NCBI RefSeq assembly: GCF_003589595.1
Contig: NW_020653713.1
Coordinates: 586,971-650,970, forward strand
Length of the DNA: 64,000 nt
Direction of reading: 5' to 3'
DNA from: Hyposmocoma kahamanoa
Taxonomy: Eukaryota > Arthropoda > Insecta > Lepidoptera > Cosmopterigidae
Shown: positions 12,950-25,065 of the stretch, piece by piece
How positions within the stretch are numbered: position 1 is the stretch's first letter
How the letters are laid out: each line of letters starts with the position of its first letter
Translations under genes and position numbers: made by a program
Notes under the pieces: generated by a model
The model's database searches: none
Told to the model about the DNA's origin: nothing
What the model saw: only the letters and a program-made list of their open reading frames with translations

Positions 12950-13405
12950 ATGCTCGTAAAAATATACATAATTTCAATAAGAAAGAAGATCTCCACAATA
13001 TTAACCTTAGAGCTAAGTCCAAACTCATGGTACCGCGATTTCGCTTAACCAAGGTAAACAACTCTTTTATGGGGAACTGTATACGTTTTTGCAATAAGAT
13101 TCCGGAGCATATATTAAGTTTATCATTTCCTAAGTCTAAAAACTACATTAAAAATATTTTGATCGAAAAATCATATTACAAAATTGAAGACTACGTGTTA
13201 GATAAAGATGTATGGAAAAACGACTTGGCTCCAGAATCCACACAAATTTCCACAAAAAAAAAAAGCAATCCCTAGAGTTTCTTGCTCGTTCTTCTCAGGG
13301 AGGTCAGCGTAGCGAACGAGCAGTAGCTAAATGTGACGACTTCAAGTGTAAATTTATTTTACCTATGGAATAAATAATCTTTGACTTTGACTTTGACTTT
13401 GAGTT
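12950..13405 (+). mobile_element. CR1-like LINE 3' end
   Basis: The translation contains RFRLTKVNNSFMGNCIRFCN and NKIPEHIL, then SYYKIEDYVLDKDVW, which is the C-terminus of a CR1-type reverse transcriptase. It is followed by a short 3' UTR with GAATAAATAATC and a tail of TTTGAC repeats (13,377-13,403), the usual tail of these elements in Lepidoptera. It is strongly 5'-truncated. A second, more decayed 3' UTR of the same type lies at 20,470-20,595. Confidence 0.85.
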
Positions 13406-15000
13406 AAAAAAAAGAAATAAATATACGCGATTTATATACGAAAAAAAGTTTCATTTCTAATTAATGTTCATATTATCTTGCAGGTGGTAAGTCTTTGTTA
13501 AAAATGTTCTTTAATAATAGTAATAAAGATTTACTTAAGACTAATGTCACAAGTCCCAAAAAATTGACATTGCACATCCGCCATGGGGCAGTGACAATCG
13601 CAGGCGATTGTTGAAATTATGTTGTCCGCTGTGAGCGCTGCCATCAATTTGATTTTTTTCGGTCCTATATCCACTGTAGTCTTCGAATGTTTAAAAATAA
13701 GTGAAGCCTGCCATTTGCAGACCGTAGTACGGCCAGTCCATTCATTAGTTTTAATTGAGCTGCGCGGGCGTCGATAGCCATCTCTTAATGGATGCCACCG
13801 CGCAGTCTGCGCTCCACTGCTGCACCGGCACACACGCAAGTGATTTGTGCTGTGTCGCTAGGAAATTGTGAAATGTAGTTTAAATTTGCAATAGTATTTT
13901 TAACATGTATACACGTATAAGCGATCTTGACTCTAAGTTATACTTAAGACATTGAAAGGTTAAATAAGATCATTTTTAACTACGTAGATACCGATGCTAC
14001 TATTTCTTAATATGACTGCTCTGTTTTAATTTTAAGTTGCGTAAAATGACACAGACATTGGTTCGATCAGGAAACTCCAAGATTGAACATTGAACATCAC
14101 CATTGAAAAAGGTCGTCACCAACCTTAGAAGATGAAGAGTTTGGGAGTATTTAAGAGAAGAATGAAGAAAGAAGCAATCGCACTATGCACAGGCAATGGC
14201 ACTGGAAGAATTCACGGGTTTTTTAATTTGTATTCCCGTGGTCTCTTAGTGGCATCACTGGTGCTGGGCGATCCTACAGTTTCTGCGTGGCGTATTTGCA
14301 TTTGGGAAGACTCTACGGAAGAATTAAGAAAATTTAATTTTATTTCATTATAGTCGTGAGCAATGTGTAGTTTAATTCTACAGTCGTTGGTTTGAGGTTA
14401 TAGAATTATGATAGATGGAGTAAAGCGATAAATGAATGCAAGGTAACGAGAAATTGTTACAAAACGTGTAACGTCCTGCGGCGAGATGGGTCAACGATTT
14501 CGTTAAAGACCTATTCAGGCCTATTCCCAGTGCGTGAAGTCAGGCTGTAAATAGTGATGATTAATTTATATAACCGTTTGTTTCGAGTGTTTCTCATTCC
14601 AATTCATCATTCTATTTAAGGACCAGGTTTCTGTCGGTGAAGCCTCCTCCACTTCTCGCGGTTCATAGCCAGCTCCTTGACCTCTTTATAGCTGCTCACT
14701 TTAGTCTTCTTCTTTATTTGTTCACTATACGCCATTCTTGGTCTTTCTCTCATTCTTTTGCTTTCTATCTTTCCCTCAATTATCATTCTCACAATTCGTC
14801 ATTACATACATACATACATAGTATTTAAAAGATTTATTTCTTCTCTAAACCTTTTCAAACTTCATCCTTGTTGTAAAAAATAAAAACAAAATGAGTAAAA
14901 CATAATAGCGGTAATATAGCCTGCTATAATAATTCCTCTTCTTATTGATGATATTATCGTGATTTAATATCACGATAATAAGAGAAATTCGTAAGGTCTG
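13406..15000. other. Spacer with a 12-bp hairpin
   Basis: No supported gene. At 14,952-14,980 a perfect 12-bp inverted repeat (TATTATCGTGAT) surrounds a 5-nt loop. A short CATA-type simple repeat lies at 14,803-14,821. Confidence 0.4.
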
Positions 15001-15004
15001 TTGA

Positions 15005-15130
15005 CGCGTTCTGGACGTCAGTTGGTAGAGCGGTGGCCCTAGTTTGACATTCAGACGCAGGTTCAAGTGCCGTCATACTTATTGAAGGATTTTTGCTTTG
15101 TGTTCAACCTTTGTAGGCTTGCCAGAAATA
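15005..15130 (+). mobile_element. tRNA-derived SINE-like segment
   Basis: Plus strand shows box A-like TCAGTTGGTAGAGCGG and box B-like GGTTCAAGTGCC about 35 nt apart. The acceptor arms do not pair well, so I favour a SINE head over a working tRNA. Confidence 0.45.
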
Positions 15131-15789
15131 CTTATTTTTTATTAAATGCAAAGTGTTGCGGAAATCTGTTGATTTCATGTACATTTAAATTTTTATAGCT
15201 GTTGTGTTTTTGTGTCTTTAGCCATTTTATTGGCGTTTGATAATATGATATTGTGGTGCAAATAGGTACAAACTTTGTTTGTCGTTGAAATTTGATGAGC
15301 ATGAAAAATGTTCATTCTTTTTTTCTCTAAGTGTATAATCAGTTGCAGCATGAGTCATTTTCACACCTGTCAAGTGCAGTGCGCCTGCGCAGTTATAAAT
15401 ATGCTTTATTCGCGTGAAAGTATCGTAGCGCGGTTGGGTCGAATCACGGGCGGCAGCGGCGGTCGAAGTTTTATATAAAAAACAATGTGGCAGGAAAATA
15501 AATCAAAAACTCGGATATACAGTGTTCCCGGATAAAATCTTTTTATACCATGAATACCTGGTCAAGCAACAAAGTGAATTGAAATAAATAAATAAAAAAA
15601 AATTATTTACTAAATACAAAATTTAAAATATATATATTTAAAATATTAATAATAAATTAATGTGGGCAATTATTCAGTAATAAGTTAGACACGGTTGTTT
15701 GTATAAAATTTCGTGCTAGAGCTGTTATAATAATGGTTTTAACTACGGGGGCATTACCTAGAATGAAACCAAATTAAGTAATAGATCAA
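15131..15789. other. Spacer, nothing recognised
   Basis: AT-rich, including a strongly A+T stretch at 15,580-15,660. No supported feature. Confidence 0.35.
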
Positions 15790-15870
15790 AATAGGTCCTG
15801 GCGGGAATCGAATCTCGGACCTCCTTATTTCGCGCTCAGAATGCTAACTGCTGAGATATCGAGGTTATCA
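15790..15870 (-). mobile_element. tRNA-derived SINE head
   Basis: On the minus strand TATCTCAGCAGTTAGC (box A-like) is followed by AGATTCGATTCCC (box B-like). No cloverleaf closes convincingly. Likely a tRNA-derived repeat head. Confidence 0.5.
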
Positions 15871-17739
15871 ATATGTTTATTTTATTGAGTTTTATTCGTA
15901 TTGGCGTACGCGTCGATTTGATATTACGGGTCTGAATCGTTTTTGTCTTTGGTGTTTGTCAAAGTGTAACTATAGTATAACAAATTCTTTTTTGAAACCT
16001 CTGAAATACAACACTTATTATGCTTTATTTGTAACAACGTTCTTAACCCTCAGTTCGACAATAACTACCTAATAACACCCCCGTATGAAAAGCTGAATGA
16101 GTCGTTCCAAATTTAAATTGTAAAAAAAATCAAACCTAAATTAAAAAATTACTTTTTGGAACATTGACTTACAATTATATGGACGTCGGGTCCGCGCTAA
16201 AAAGTGTCCGCAGTTGTAAGGCGCTAAAATCGTATACAGAGCGCCAAACTCCGCTTTAGTCTTCATTTGTTCGACTGACAGCGCGATACTGCGATGACAT
16301 TACAATTTAAATTTCGAATAGGTTGACTTGGGACATTTTTTTCGTGGTTTTTGTATTAGACCCGTCGTCTATTTATTTGTAAGTCAATGTTTTGGAAAAA
16401 ATAAAAGTTTCATACGTGATTAAATATATGATAGTTATAACCTTCTAATTTTAACTAACAACAACATAGGTACTAACTTTAAATATATTATTAAAGTAAG
16501 TAGTAGTGTTCAGCGGTGGGATGTACATACAAGGATCAAGGTTTAGTGACACTCTTTATTAACCACTCTCATGCACACTAAGAGAAATGTCAACACGCAG
16601 CAGTACGAACGCACACACTATAAACCGAAATTTATTTGTACGACGAATGAGCGATATACGGAAAAACTTAGGTTTATGTTATACTGGAATGTTTTGTTTT
16701 TTAGTGCTTTAAATGTAATTAATAAATAAACCACAAATTATTTACAAAAACATATTCACTCAATATGTATATTGTGGGGTGCCAGTTGTGGTAACAAACA
16801 GGTCACTAACTCAGCATTCACTTGATTTTCTGTTAGAACACAAGTACTGGCCATAGGTACTGACTCTGCATGTATAGATGCATTCACGATCTGCGTGTAG
16901 GGAGCAAAGACATGACATGACTATACTTAAGTATATACATACAAGATTTTTAAAATTGATGATTAGGCTCACGATTATCCACCCTCCAACTTGATAAAAA
17001 GTGAAGATGTGGACAAGCAAGGCACACTATTGACACTATCACACCTTCAACCCTAGCATAAGATCGCCTAGGAGATATTTATGTCTTCAACCACACTTTA
17101 AAGATATTGAGGTTCCATCGTTCGAGAAAATCATCATCAAGTTTATTATATTTGAAGTTAGTATTAATTGTAAGCCCCACTAACCCATTTCCCGCCCGCT
17201 GCATCCGATGGCTCGATCCGCTGTCAATAACTGCGGTGTAGAGAGATTTCTTCAATTATATGCCGAGAGTTAGACCGCGGCCGCGGCCCACTTGCCGGTG
17301 CCTATAGAAAGCAGCAATATGAAACATCTTACGTTTTTTATCGTCTGCAAATAACTGTTCTATGCGGAACAATAATAATAGCGCTTGTCTTCAAAATTAC
17401 ACGGTTTGGAAAAACAAACCATCAGACTTGTTCTTGACTCTTATAAATAATTGCATTTTTCTCGAAGAATTTACCGTCATAAATTAAATAGGGTAACGGT
17501 CTTATTACGTTAGTACGTAAGCGTCGATAAAAATATATTTATATGTATTAAACAAACCACAGAATTAATAGAGAAAACCAGTTAATAATCTGTCTCTGAC
17601 TGACTATGAATGGGATATACCAAGCACATGGACACCCGGAGATAGATACTGGTCTGTTGTTCTGCAGGTAAACCACAAATAAATTAACTTTGTAAGATGG
17701 AATAAACGTGAACAATGACTATATTTTTATTGTTTCATT
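15871..17739. other. Spacer, nothing recognised
   Basis: No supported gene, repeat or RNA. Confidence 0.35.
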
Positions 17740-18115
17740 TTCAGTATAACTTAGAAATGAGGGTCTACAGAAGAATTCTAAAAAGATCGTGGATGGACAG
17801 AGTATCCAATGAAAGAGTATTGTAAATGGTGAATAAGATATTAGTGGTGTTGAGTACTGCCAAAAAATTACTTTTAAACTACAGTATTTTGGTTTTATAA
17901 TGCGTAATGATAAATACAACCTACTTCGACTAATTATGCAAAGAAAGATACAGGGAAAGCGACCACCTGGAAGAAGGCGTACTTCGTGGTTTAAGAATCT
18001 CCGGACATGGCTCCACCTGACCACAAGATCCTTGTTCCGTGCAGCTGTCTCTAAAATACAGAGAGCCCTAGTGACAGCCGACCCCCGGTAGGAGATGGCA
18101 CCTCAAGAAGAAATA
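17740..18115 (+). mobile_element. RTE-like LINE, C-terminal remnant
   Basis: The open stretch 17,900-18,091 reads IQGKRPPGRRRTSWFKNLRT and ends shortly after RAAVSKIQRALV, the basic tail of RTE-like endonuclease-reverse transcriptases. Upstream, 17,750-17,860 gives RVYRRILKRSWMDRVSNERV in another frame with a stop, which corresponds to the preceding part of the same protein. It is frameshifted and truncated. Confidence 0.75.
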
Positions 18116-19340
18116 GAACTTATAAATATTTAAAGTAAAGTTGAGACTTAACTTTTCGTTAAATCGTTTAGTGTTGTAATCAAACAAACTTTAAAAATCG
18201 ATTACGCTTTTTGCGGAAGAGAAATTGATTTGGGAAAATCGTGCAGTCATGATATTGATACAATGACGAGTTGAATCGTCGGAACCGTTACGAAACTGTG
18301 CCGCAGTTTCATAGTTAGTTAGTTTTAAGAAACGGTAGAAGGCTACAAAAGTACTTACGCCGATAGAAATACATCGATAGCTGTACAGAATGACCGCGCA
18401 GTGGTTTAACGGAACGAAACGACTATACTAAAAACAATAGTAGTATTAGTACAAGCCAATGTATATTCTAAAATACTGAGTGTTTGCTCATATTTAAAAT
18501 GAGAACAATTCAGTGCAGACTAAAAGAGTACATTTTATAAACTGTACCTGTAAAGGAGTAAATACGTCTTGTACACACAACACAAGAAAATGCTGGTTCG
18601 CTGCGCAAAAGCACAATGCAACATAAACCAGACGCAGAGACAAATACATCGTTATCGGTGAGCTTATCGCCAACAATTAATTACAAAGGTAATCTCTAAG
18701 CCGCGTAAAGGGATATTAGTTGGCGCTGAGTGGGTGCAGAGAGAAATATCGGTGACACTTGTCTAGTGGTAAGTATGAATGATTATTAATGCAAATTGGA
18801 TACTATCTAGATAGATCCGCAGTTGAATTTTCTTTGTGCACTCGACCATCTTAACGGGGCGCTGTACACCTTTATGCAGCTTGCTCAACTCATACAAAAT
18901 TGTCAGTGTTCATGAGTACCTGCTAAATATAGCTACAAATCTATTTTAGATTAGTTTAATCATCGTGTATCACTATCCCGAGACAGAGGCACGTGCCCCG
19001 CAAGGGTGCCGTTCGCTTTCGCCGCACCCAATCGATCAGGTTGTATCGATCGCCGCGACATGTGTTGAACAACCAGAGCCGCAGCTCTGCTAGATAAGGC
19101 GATATTTATTGTCGGCACTTCTTCGCCTGACGGCAATTTATTAAGCAGATACAACCCGACGAGTGTCAAAGATCGTTAGGCACAAATGGCTACGAATAGA
19201 ATAGAAAGGTTGAAAAGCTTTCTATTCGATATACAGTTGGATAGCTTGCTTTCAGTTTTCTGGTTTGAGTTATAAATTAAGGGTTCTTTAGAATGAAATA
19301 GCTAAAAATGATCGTTGGTCAACGTCCAGTGGCATCGTCC
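18116..19340. other. Spacer, nothing recognised
   Basis: No supported feature. Confidence 0.35.
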
Positions 19341-19355
19341 GTAGGATCTGATTGT

Positions 19356-19823
19356 GCGAATTGTCTGAACTGGTAAGTACCAATTAAATTTTTATTGAAT
19401 TGATATTCAATTATTTTTTGTGAAATTACTAGTTTGTTATAATTATTAATACAAAGATCGAACACTCAGAAAAAACACTCAGATTCCTTCAGAAAAATTC
19501 CTTCGATCCGGTCGGATTCAAACCGACGTCTTCTTGCATACCGTGCCAGACGCTATACCAACTAAGCCACGGAACGAACCAACGGACCTCACGAATTTTT
19601 CTATGTGCTTGCGTCGTGTCTTTGTACTTGGTCTTTCAACGACTTTTTTAGTCGTAGCGCCATCTATGAGAAATCTTTAACAGATTTATCACCCAGTTCG
19701 TACCTTTACAGCTACCAGTCCTGGCGAGAGATGTCGCTATTCACTGTATTAATTAAATTTTTATTGAATTGATATTCAATTTTTTTTGTTTGTGTTTGGT
19801 AAGTACCAGTTCAGACTATTCGC
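19356..19823. repeat. Foldback element split by a SINE
   Basis: Left arm 19,356-19,381 and right arm 19,798-19,823 are near-perfect inverted repeats (core TCTGAACTGGTA). Inside them, a 31-bp direct repeat (starts AATTAAATTTTTATTGAATT) occurs at 19,382-19,412 and 19,751-19,781 and flanks a SINE. The simplest reading is a MITE or palindromic element that took a SINE insertion with target-site duplication. The 31-bp length is long for such a duplication. Confidence 0.65.
19413..19750 (-). mobile_element. tRNA-derived SINE with direct repeats
   Basis: Minus strand carries a perfect box A TGGCTTAGTTGG and a box B GGTTTGAATCC, then AATTCCTTCGATCC-type sequence. The segment GTCGTAGCGCCATCT near 19,652 is shared with the fragment at 8.8-8.9 kb. 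The element is bounded by the 31-bp direct repeats described above. Confidence 0.7.
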
Positions 19824-19829
19824 ACAACT

Positions 19830-20469
19830 CGGTCTAGTGACGGAAAGGAATGGCGTATATTGGAGTCGGATGCCAAGATAGAGAAGTAAGTAACTTAAAA
19901 TGAACTGTAGCTAGTCGGGACTTTACCGTTCTACCTGTTAGACTAATGCGTATTGATTATTTAAACTTTTATTCTTCTTTCATAATTTTCTGTGGGCTAT
20001 TTATTTATGAGTATCTATATTATTTTTTTCGAAATGATTGTGTGCAGTCGCGTTATCCTTTTAAGATGAGCGCTCGTCTCGAGGGGCCAGTATGAACGTG
20101 ATGAGAATGGTGGCACTTGCTCACTACATTGTCACTTTTACGGTATCTACACAATGACTGGTTCCTCAAGTAGGCGCGATGCTCAGCTATGTTGCAAAAC
20201 GAATACCGAAATTGTATTTATAATATTAGTAAAAATAATCTAGCGAAGTCTGCAACTCACAAGGAGAATAAAATAGAAGAGTTTATTTAGACTTACAGAA
20301 AATACAATTTCTTTATTTACGGAGACTTGTACCCAAACGTGTGCTGTGTATGGATTCTAAAGATGCAGGGTGCAACGGAAAGCATAAGCTTTATTTCTCT
20401 TTGATATAAATCAATATAAAAGATTAATTCCTGCAACAATGATGATTGATGATATTTGAAAAATATTTA
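19830..20469. other. Spacer, nothing recognised
   Basis: No supported feature. Confidence 0.35.
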
Positions 20470-20595
20470 CTCATAAAGAAGGAAGAGTTTTTTACTGATT
20501 CTTCTCAGGGGACTCTGCTTTACGAGTTTAAACAATGTGACGATTTCAAGCGTAATTTGCTTGTCTATGAAATAAAGATTTGTTTGAGTTTAGAT
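20470..20595 (+). mobile_element. CR1-like LINE 3' UTR remnant
   Basis: Parallels the 3' UTR at 13,275-13,390: TTCTTCTCAGGG, TGTGACGATTTCAAG and ATGAAATAAAGATTTG occur in the same order and spacing. Only the non-coding tail survives. Confidence 0.55.
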
Positions 20596-20779
20596 CGTCT
20601 ATGTCAAAATTTCAGGTTTACAACCGCAGAGTGAAAATAAACAGTGATCTATTTATATATTTTCTCGCATTTTCAAAAGTTCGTAGTTAAGAGGAGCAAA
20701 AACGCATATATACTTTTATTCCACCAATATCAAACAGCACATTTAAAATGCTGTAGTTTTAAATACTATTCGCCGTGTC

Positions 20780-21420
20780 TATACATATATATATATATTT
20801 ACTTGATCTATTTTATTTATTTACTTTACTTTGCATTTTACATGTATGGTACAGATTACACTTATACATTTATTTGGTACATACATGTAATACCCTGTAA
20901 GGGTGTGGCAAGTATAAGGCTACAATTTACATATTGTAACCTTGAACGTAGTTCATTTATACAGCTTATTATATTACATCTATTTTTAATTATTACTAAA
21001 TACTACTTAATATTGACGTTATAATTGCAATACATTTTTATTTTAAAATAAATTATAATTTACGTATTAATTAATTAATTGTGGACAATAATTTACATCT
21101 AAAAATTATTATAATTTCAAGTATTACAAGCATTCATTAGGAATATTATATACAGTTACAAGTGCTTTATCTCTAGGTATGTCTCAGGTATCCCACTTAT
21201 CTTCGAAAAATTCGGATATATTATAGTAACTTTTTTTTGTCAAGAAATCCTTCAATTGTTTTTCGAAATCCGTTTTTTTTTCCAAATTTTTCTATCTATA
21301 CAAGGAGTCGACCTTTCCAATTGTGAACGGAAATATTTGAAGTAATCTACAGTAGTATTGGCTTCAGTAAGTGTAGATAGCTTATCCTTAAATAATGTTG
21401 TACAAAGCAGCACACAGTAG
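20780..21420 (-). mobile_element. LINE C-terminus and 3' UTR remnant
   Basis: Minus-strand reading near 21,150-21,300 gives LKDFLTKKSYYNISEFFEDK, after a disrupted VDYFKYFRSQL block. This is a typical end of LINE reverse transcriptases. Downstream (lower coordinates) is an AT-rich 3' UTR with ACCCTTACAGGGTATTACAT and AAATAAAT repeats. Frame breaks are present. Confidence 0.5.
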
Positions 21421-22280
21421 GGCGTTCTGTTCAGTTGTCGTTGTTTATGATGTAAAGAGTGGGCGTTTCGATCCAGGGCCGGCAACAGAAATAACGGGCC
21501 CGTTGCTCAGATTGCTTTGTAGGTCTACAAGTAAGCCTTTTTATGTTAACGTCACACACTTCGAATGTAGAATGTTTAAGTAAAGTTCTTGTCAAATATT
21601 TGCGTTTCCAATACATTTAAAAAATTATAACTTTTCTGTTCTTCTTGGAGTTTTCTTCAAAGAGGACTGCAATTGCTGTTGCCAAATTAACACCAGAAAC
21701 AATGTACGATATACTCTAAAGTGACAAGATATAGGATTAGGCGAAGACACAATGTCCTAACAGGGTCACATGTGTTTGGTGTTGTTGTCGACGGTCCTCG
21801 ACCTTTCATTTGACCTTTAGTTGAATACGTAGCTTTGGACACGTGGCCCTCCTATAGCTGGTCCTGTATTGGTGCATGCTAATGAAGCGATAAGCGAGCG
21901 CGGGTGCGGGTGCGGGCTTCCGTGCCGCGTCATCGTCACCACGCGGGTGTGCGCCTTAACTAGATAGCGTTCTTACTGAACATGTTTATTGTTTCCTTTA
22001 AGTAAAGTCTTTGATTGGAATACGCTCAAGTTGTACAATCCACGAACGGAATTAATCGGCCGTTCCTCAATCGATATGCATGAAATTTGAAAGAAGCATA
22101 AAAAGTACAATTCTGCAGGTCGTGACGAATTTTGAAAGTGACCCGAGATAATTGAGATTAAAGCTCAAATGTTATGTCTATGGGAAAAATATTCAATTAC
22201 AAAATTTGTGCAGAGCTTAACAAAAGAAAAATAAGGACTGCTACGTTAGTAGGGAATTGACGTTCTGGCTAGTGATTTTA
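21421..22280. other. Spacer, nothing recognised
   Basis: No supported gene. A G+C patch at 21,895-21,955 is simple and non-coding. Confidence 0.35.
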
Positions 22281-22535
22281 CATTTTTAACCAACTTTAAA
22301 AAAAGGAGGCGGTTCTCAATTCAATTAAAGTTTTTTTTGTGTGTATGTTACGCGATAACTCCGGTATTTGTGAACCAATTTTCATGATTCTTTTTTTGTT
22401 GGAAAGGGGGTGCCTCCATAATGGTCCCATTTAATTTTAAAGAAAATCGTCCACCTCTAAGGATGGTTGTTCACGCATGAAGGTTCATTTTTATAAATAG
22501 CGCCTAAATTTTATTACAAGGAGCAATTATTTTAA

Positions 22536-23235
22536 AGTCGTCACAAAATAATAGATCATATTTGACAGCTAAACCAGTCGATAGTATGTAACTTTGAATG
22601 CAATCAACGAAACAGTAAATAAGCAATTAATAACTTATTGGGTTTTAAAAAAATACATAAATTTTATTGAAGGTCTATACGTTATGAAAGAAACATATTT
22701 CAAGTATTATTTTCGCAGGAATTCCAAAATAAAATCCAATTTTGAGTTACTCCGAAACGTCTTATAAACAGTTACATCTTCAGTCTAATTCTTTTTAATA
22801 ATAGTGTTGTAACCAATAAGCGCCGACTATCATCGAGTCAAATCGGTTTCACTTTAAAAAAAATGACTTATTTAATTACTAAAGTCGTCACAAAATAATA
22901 GATCATATTTGACAGCTAAACCAGTCGATAGTATGTAACGTTGAATGCAATCAACGAAACAGTAAATAAGCAATTAATAACTTATTGGGTTTTAAAAAAA
23001 TACATAAATTTTATTGAAGGTCTATACATTATGAAAGAAACATATTTCAAGTATTATTTTCGCAGGAATTCCAAAATAAAATCCAATTTTGGGTTACTCC
23101 GAAACGTCTTATAAACAGTTACATCTTCAGTCTACAAAGAAATAATTCTTTTTAATAATAATGTTGTAACCAATACGCGCCGACTATCATCGAGTCAAAT
23201 CGGTTTCACTTAAAAAAATGACTTATTTAATTACA
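22536..23235. repeat. Tandem duplication of transposon left end
   Basis: Copy 1 (22,536-22,882) and copy 2 (22,883-about 23,235) are nearly identical. Both start with the terminal repeat and run through CGCCGACTATCATCGAGTCA to ATGACTTATTTAATTAC. Differences include single substitutions and an extra CAAAGAAA in copy 2 near 23,137. Confidence 0.9.
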
Positions 23236-23550
23236 AAAACAAAAATTTTAAAGTGCTTACAAAATTAGACTGAGTATACTAGTATTTATAGTAGACAGAA
23301 CCGTAAAGTCAGATTTGTATTTCCTTTTCTTTATCGCAAATTCTGAAACGGCAACACTGATGTCGATTTAGCGTCACTCTGCATCGGCGCCCGCGCAGTC
23401 TTTCGCCGTCTTGGAAGTTGACTGTACGCTTGGTTATTCGTGGTGTTTTTTCTTGTGACTCGGCTGTGCTTTTGGACTACTTCTATTTTCAATCTCGTTG
23501 ACCTTGGCTTGGATATTTTGGACTTGATTCTGTGTGAACTCTTTTTCAAC

Positions 23551-25065
23551 ATGTCGAAAAGAGGACGTGCTTTAAATAGCCAGACTCGCGAACTGGTTGT
23601 GAAATTACACGACTATTTCGAAAGGGAGTCACTTAATGGTGGACCTCTATTACCAGTGACACAAGTGCAAAATCGCGTCGCAAGTGCACTTGGAATCGGC
23701 AAAAGAACGGTACACACCATCATACAAGAAAAATATGGGCCTTCCGGCTCTCAAGAAAACGTATTACATACGCCTAGAAAGAGGAAGAAAAGCAAGCCTG
23801 TAACAGGTATCGACACGTTCGATGCAGACGCTATTCGTAACCATGTTTATACATATTATACTAGACACGAGTACCCTACTGTGAGTAAATTGTTGGTATC
23901 ACTTCGAGAGCTTGGCTTATTTACTGGGAGTGCTACCTCACTGATTACAATTTTGAAAAAAATTGGTTTTAAATACAAGAAGTCTGACAAAAGAAATATT
24001 ATGATGGAAAGACATGATTTAATATTACAAAGAGTTTCATTTTTGAGAGAAATGAATAAAATTACAAATTGGGATAATGTTGTGTTTATCGATGAGACTT
24101 GGTTGAACTCAAACCACACAGTACCACAATCATGGACCGACGACACTAAAGCATCCAGCTCGAAAGTGCCAATGGGAAAAGGTGGTCGCCTCATAATTTG
24201 CCATGCTGGATCAGCCGGGGGAGGTTTCGTTAATAATGCTTTACTAGCATTTGAATCAAAAAGTACAAAAGAATATCACGAAGAAATGGACGCAAACAAA
24301 TTTAAAGAGTGGTTTAAAACTTTACTTCAGAACCTCCCCGAACAATGTACAATAATTATGGACAATGCATCGTATCATTCGGTTCAAATAGATCGAGCGC
24401 CGACTCAGGCAAATAAAAAGGCTGATTTGGTGGCATGGCTACAGAGGAATGGTGTCGAAGCTGACATGGAGCTATTGAAAGTGGAATTGTTAAGATTAGT
24501 GCGAGAGCATAGACCTACAAAACTTAGGTATGAAATTGATGAATTGGCACTTGAGCATGGACATAAAATTATAAGGACACCGCCGTACCACTGTCAATAC
24601 AATGCTATTGAGTTGATTTGGGCTCAAATTAAAGGTTAATATTTTTGCATTTAATACTGTTATTTTAAATTCGTATATATTAAGACTTATTTTGTACTAG
24701 TAGCATATTTTAATAAAGTACAAATGTAAAGAGGTAACATATAAACTTTCGAATTTGTAATATCACTGTGAAGGAACATTACTATTTTACAACAGTGTTT
24801 TTTTTTTACAGGCTACGCAGGACGTAATAATACTAAGCCACCGTTCTCCACAAAAAAAATGATGACTTTATTAAAGGAAGCATGTACTAAAGTAACAAAG
24901 GAAGACTGGAGAAAGGTGGTGGAAAAAACTAGAAAACTAATAAAAGAAGATTTTGACAGAGATGTTAATATTGATAATTTAATTGAAAACGAGTTAATTA
25001 TATGGACTGGTGAAACTAGCTCAACAGATGGTTTTGGTTCATCTTCCGATGACGTTGATAAATAA
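23551..25065 (+). CDS. DD82E transposase, two exons
   Basis: Transposase that would cut and paste the surrounding element by DDE/D chemistry in the nucleus. Exon 1 is 23,551-24,634. The intron 24,635-24,811 has GT...AG ends and a polypyrimidine run (TTTTTTTTTTACAG). Exon 2 is 24,812-25,065. The join keeps the frame open and gives 445 residues. An N-terminal helix-turn-helix part (LVVKLHDYF, then ALGIGKRTVHTIIQEKYGPS) precedes the catalytic core. The triad is Asp181 (VFIDETW), Asp271 (IIMDNASYH) and Glu354 (PPYHCQYNAIELIW), so 82 residues separate the last two. The C-terminus is acidic and Ser-rich. I chose ATG 23,551 because the catalytic family starts with MSKRGR-like residues; an upstream in-frame ATG at 23,440 would add a hydrophobic stretch. 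The spacing matches what I recall of the DD82E ('Sailor') group; that name needs a search. Confidence 0.85.

Noticed and set aside
16811..17020. Cys-rich minus-strand open frame
   Set aside because: Short, without homology or splice signals; consistent with chance in AT-rich DNA.
20760..20830. (AT)/(TATT) runs that look like a regulatory or origin element
   Set aside because: Simple AT-rich sequence inside a LINE 3' UTR remnant; nothing specific.
23440..23550. Upstream ATG extending the transposase by 37 residues
   Set aside because: The extension is hydrophobic and unlike a DNA-binding N-terminus; the start at 23,551 fits better.
23331..23552. Minus-strand basic open frame upstream of the DD82E transposase
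   Set aside because: Lies in the transposon 5' region with no recognisable domain; the opposite strand carries the real gene.
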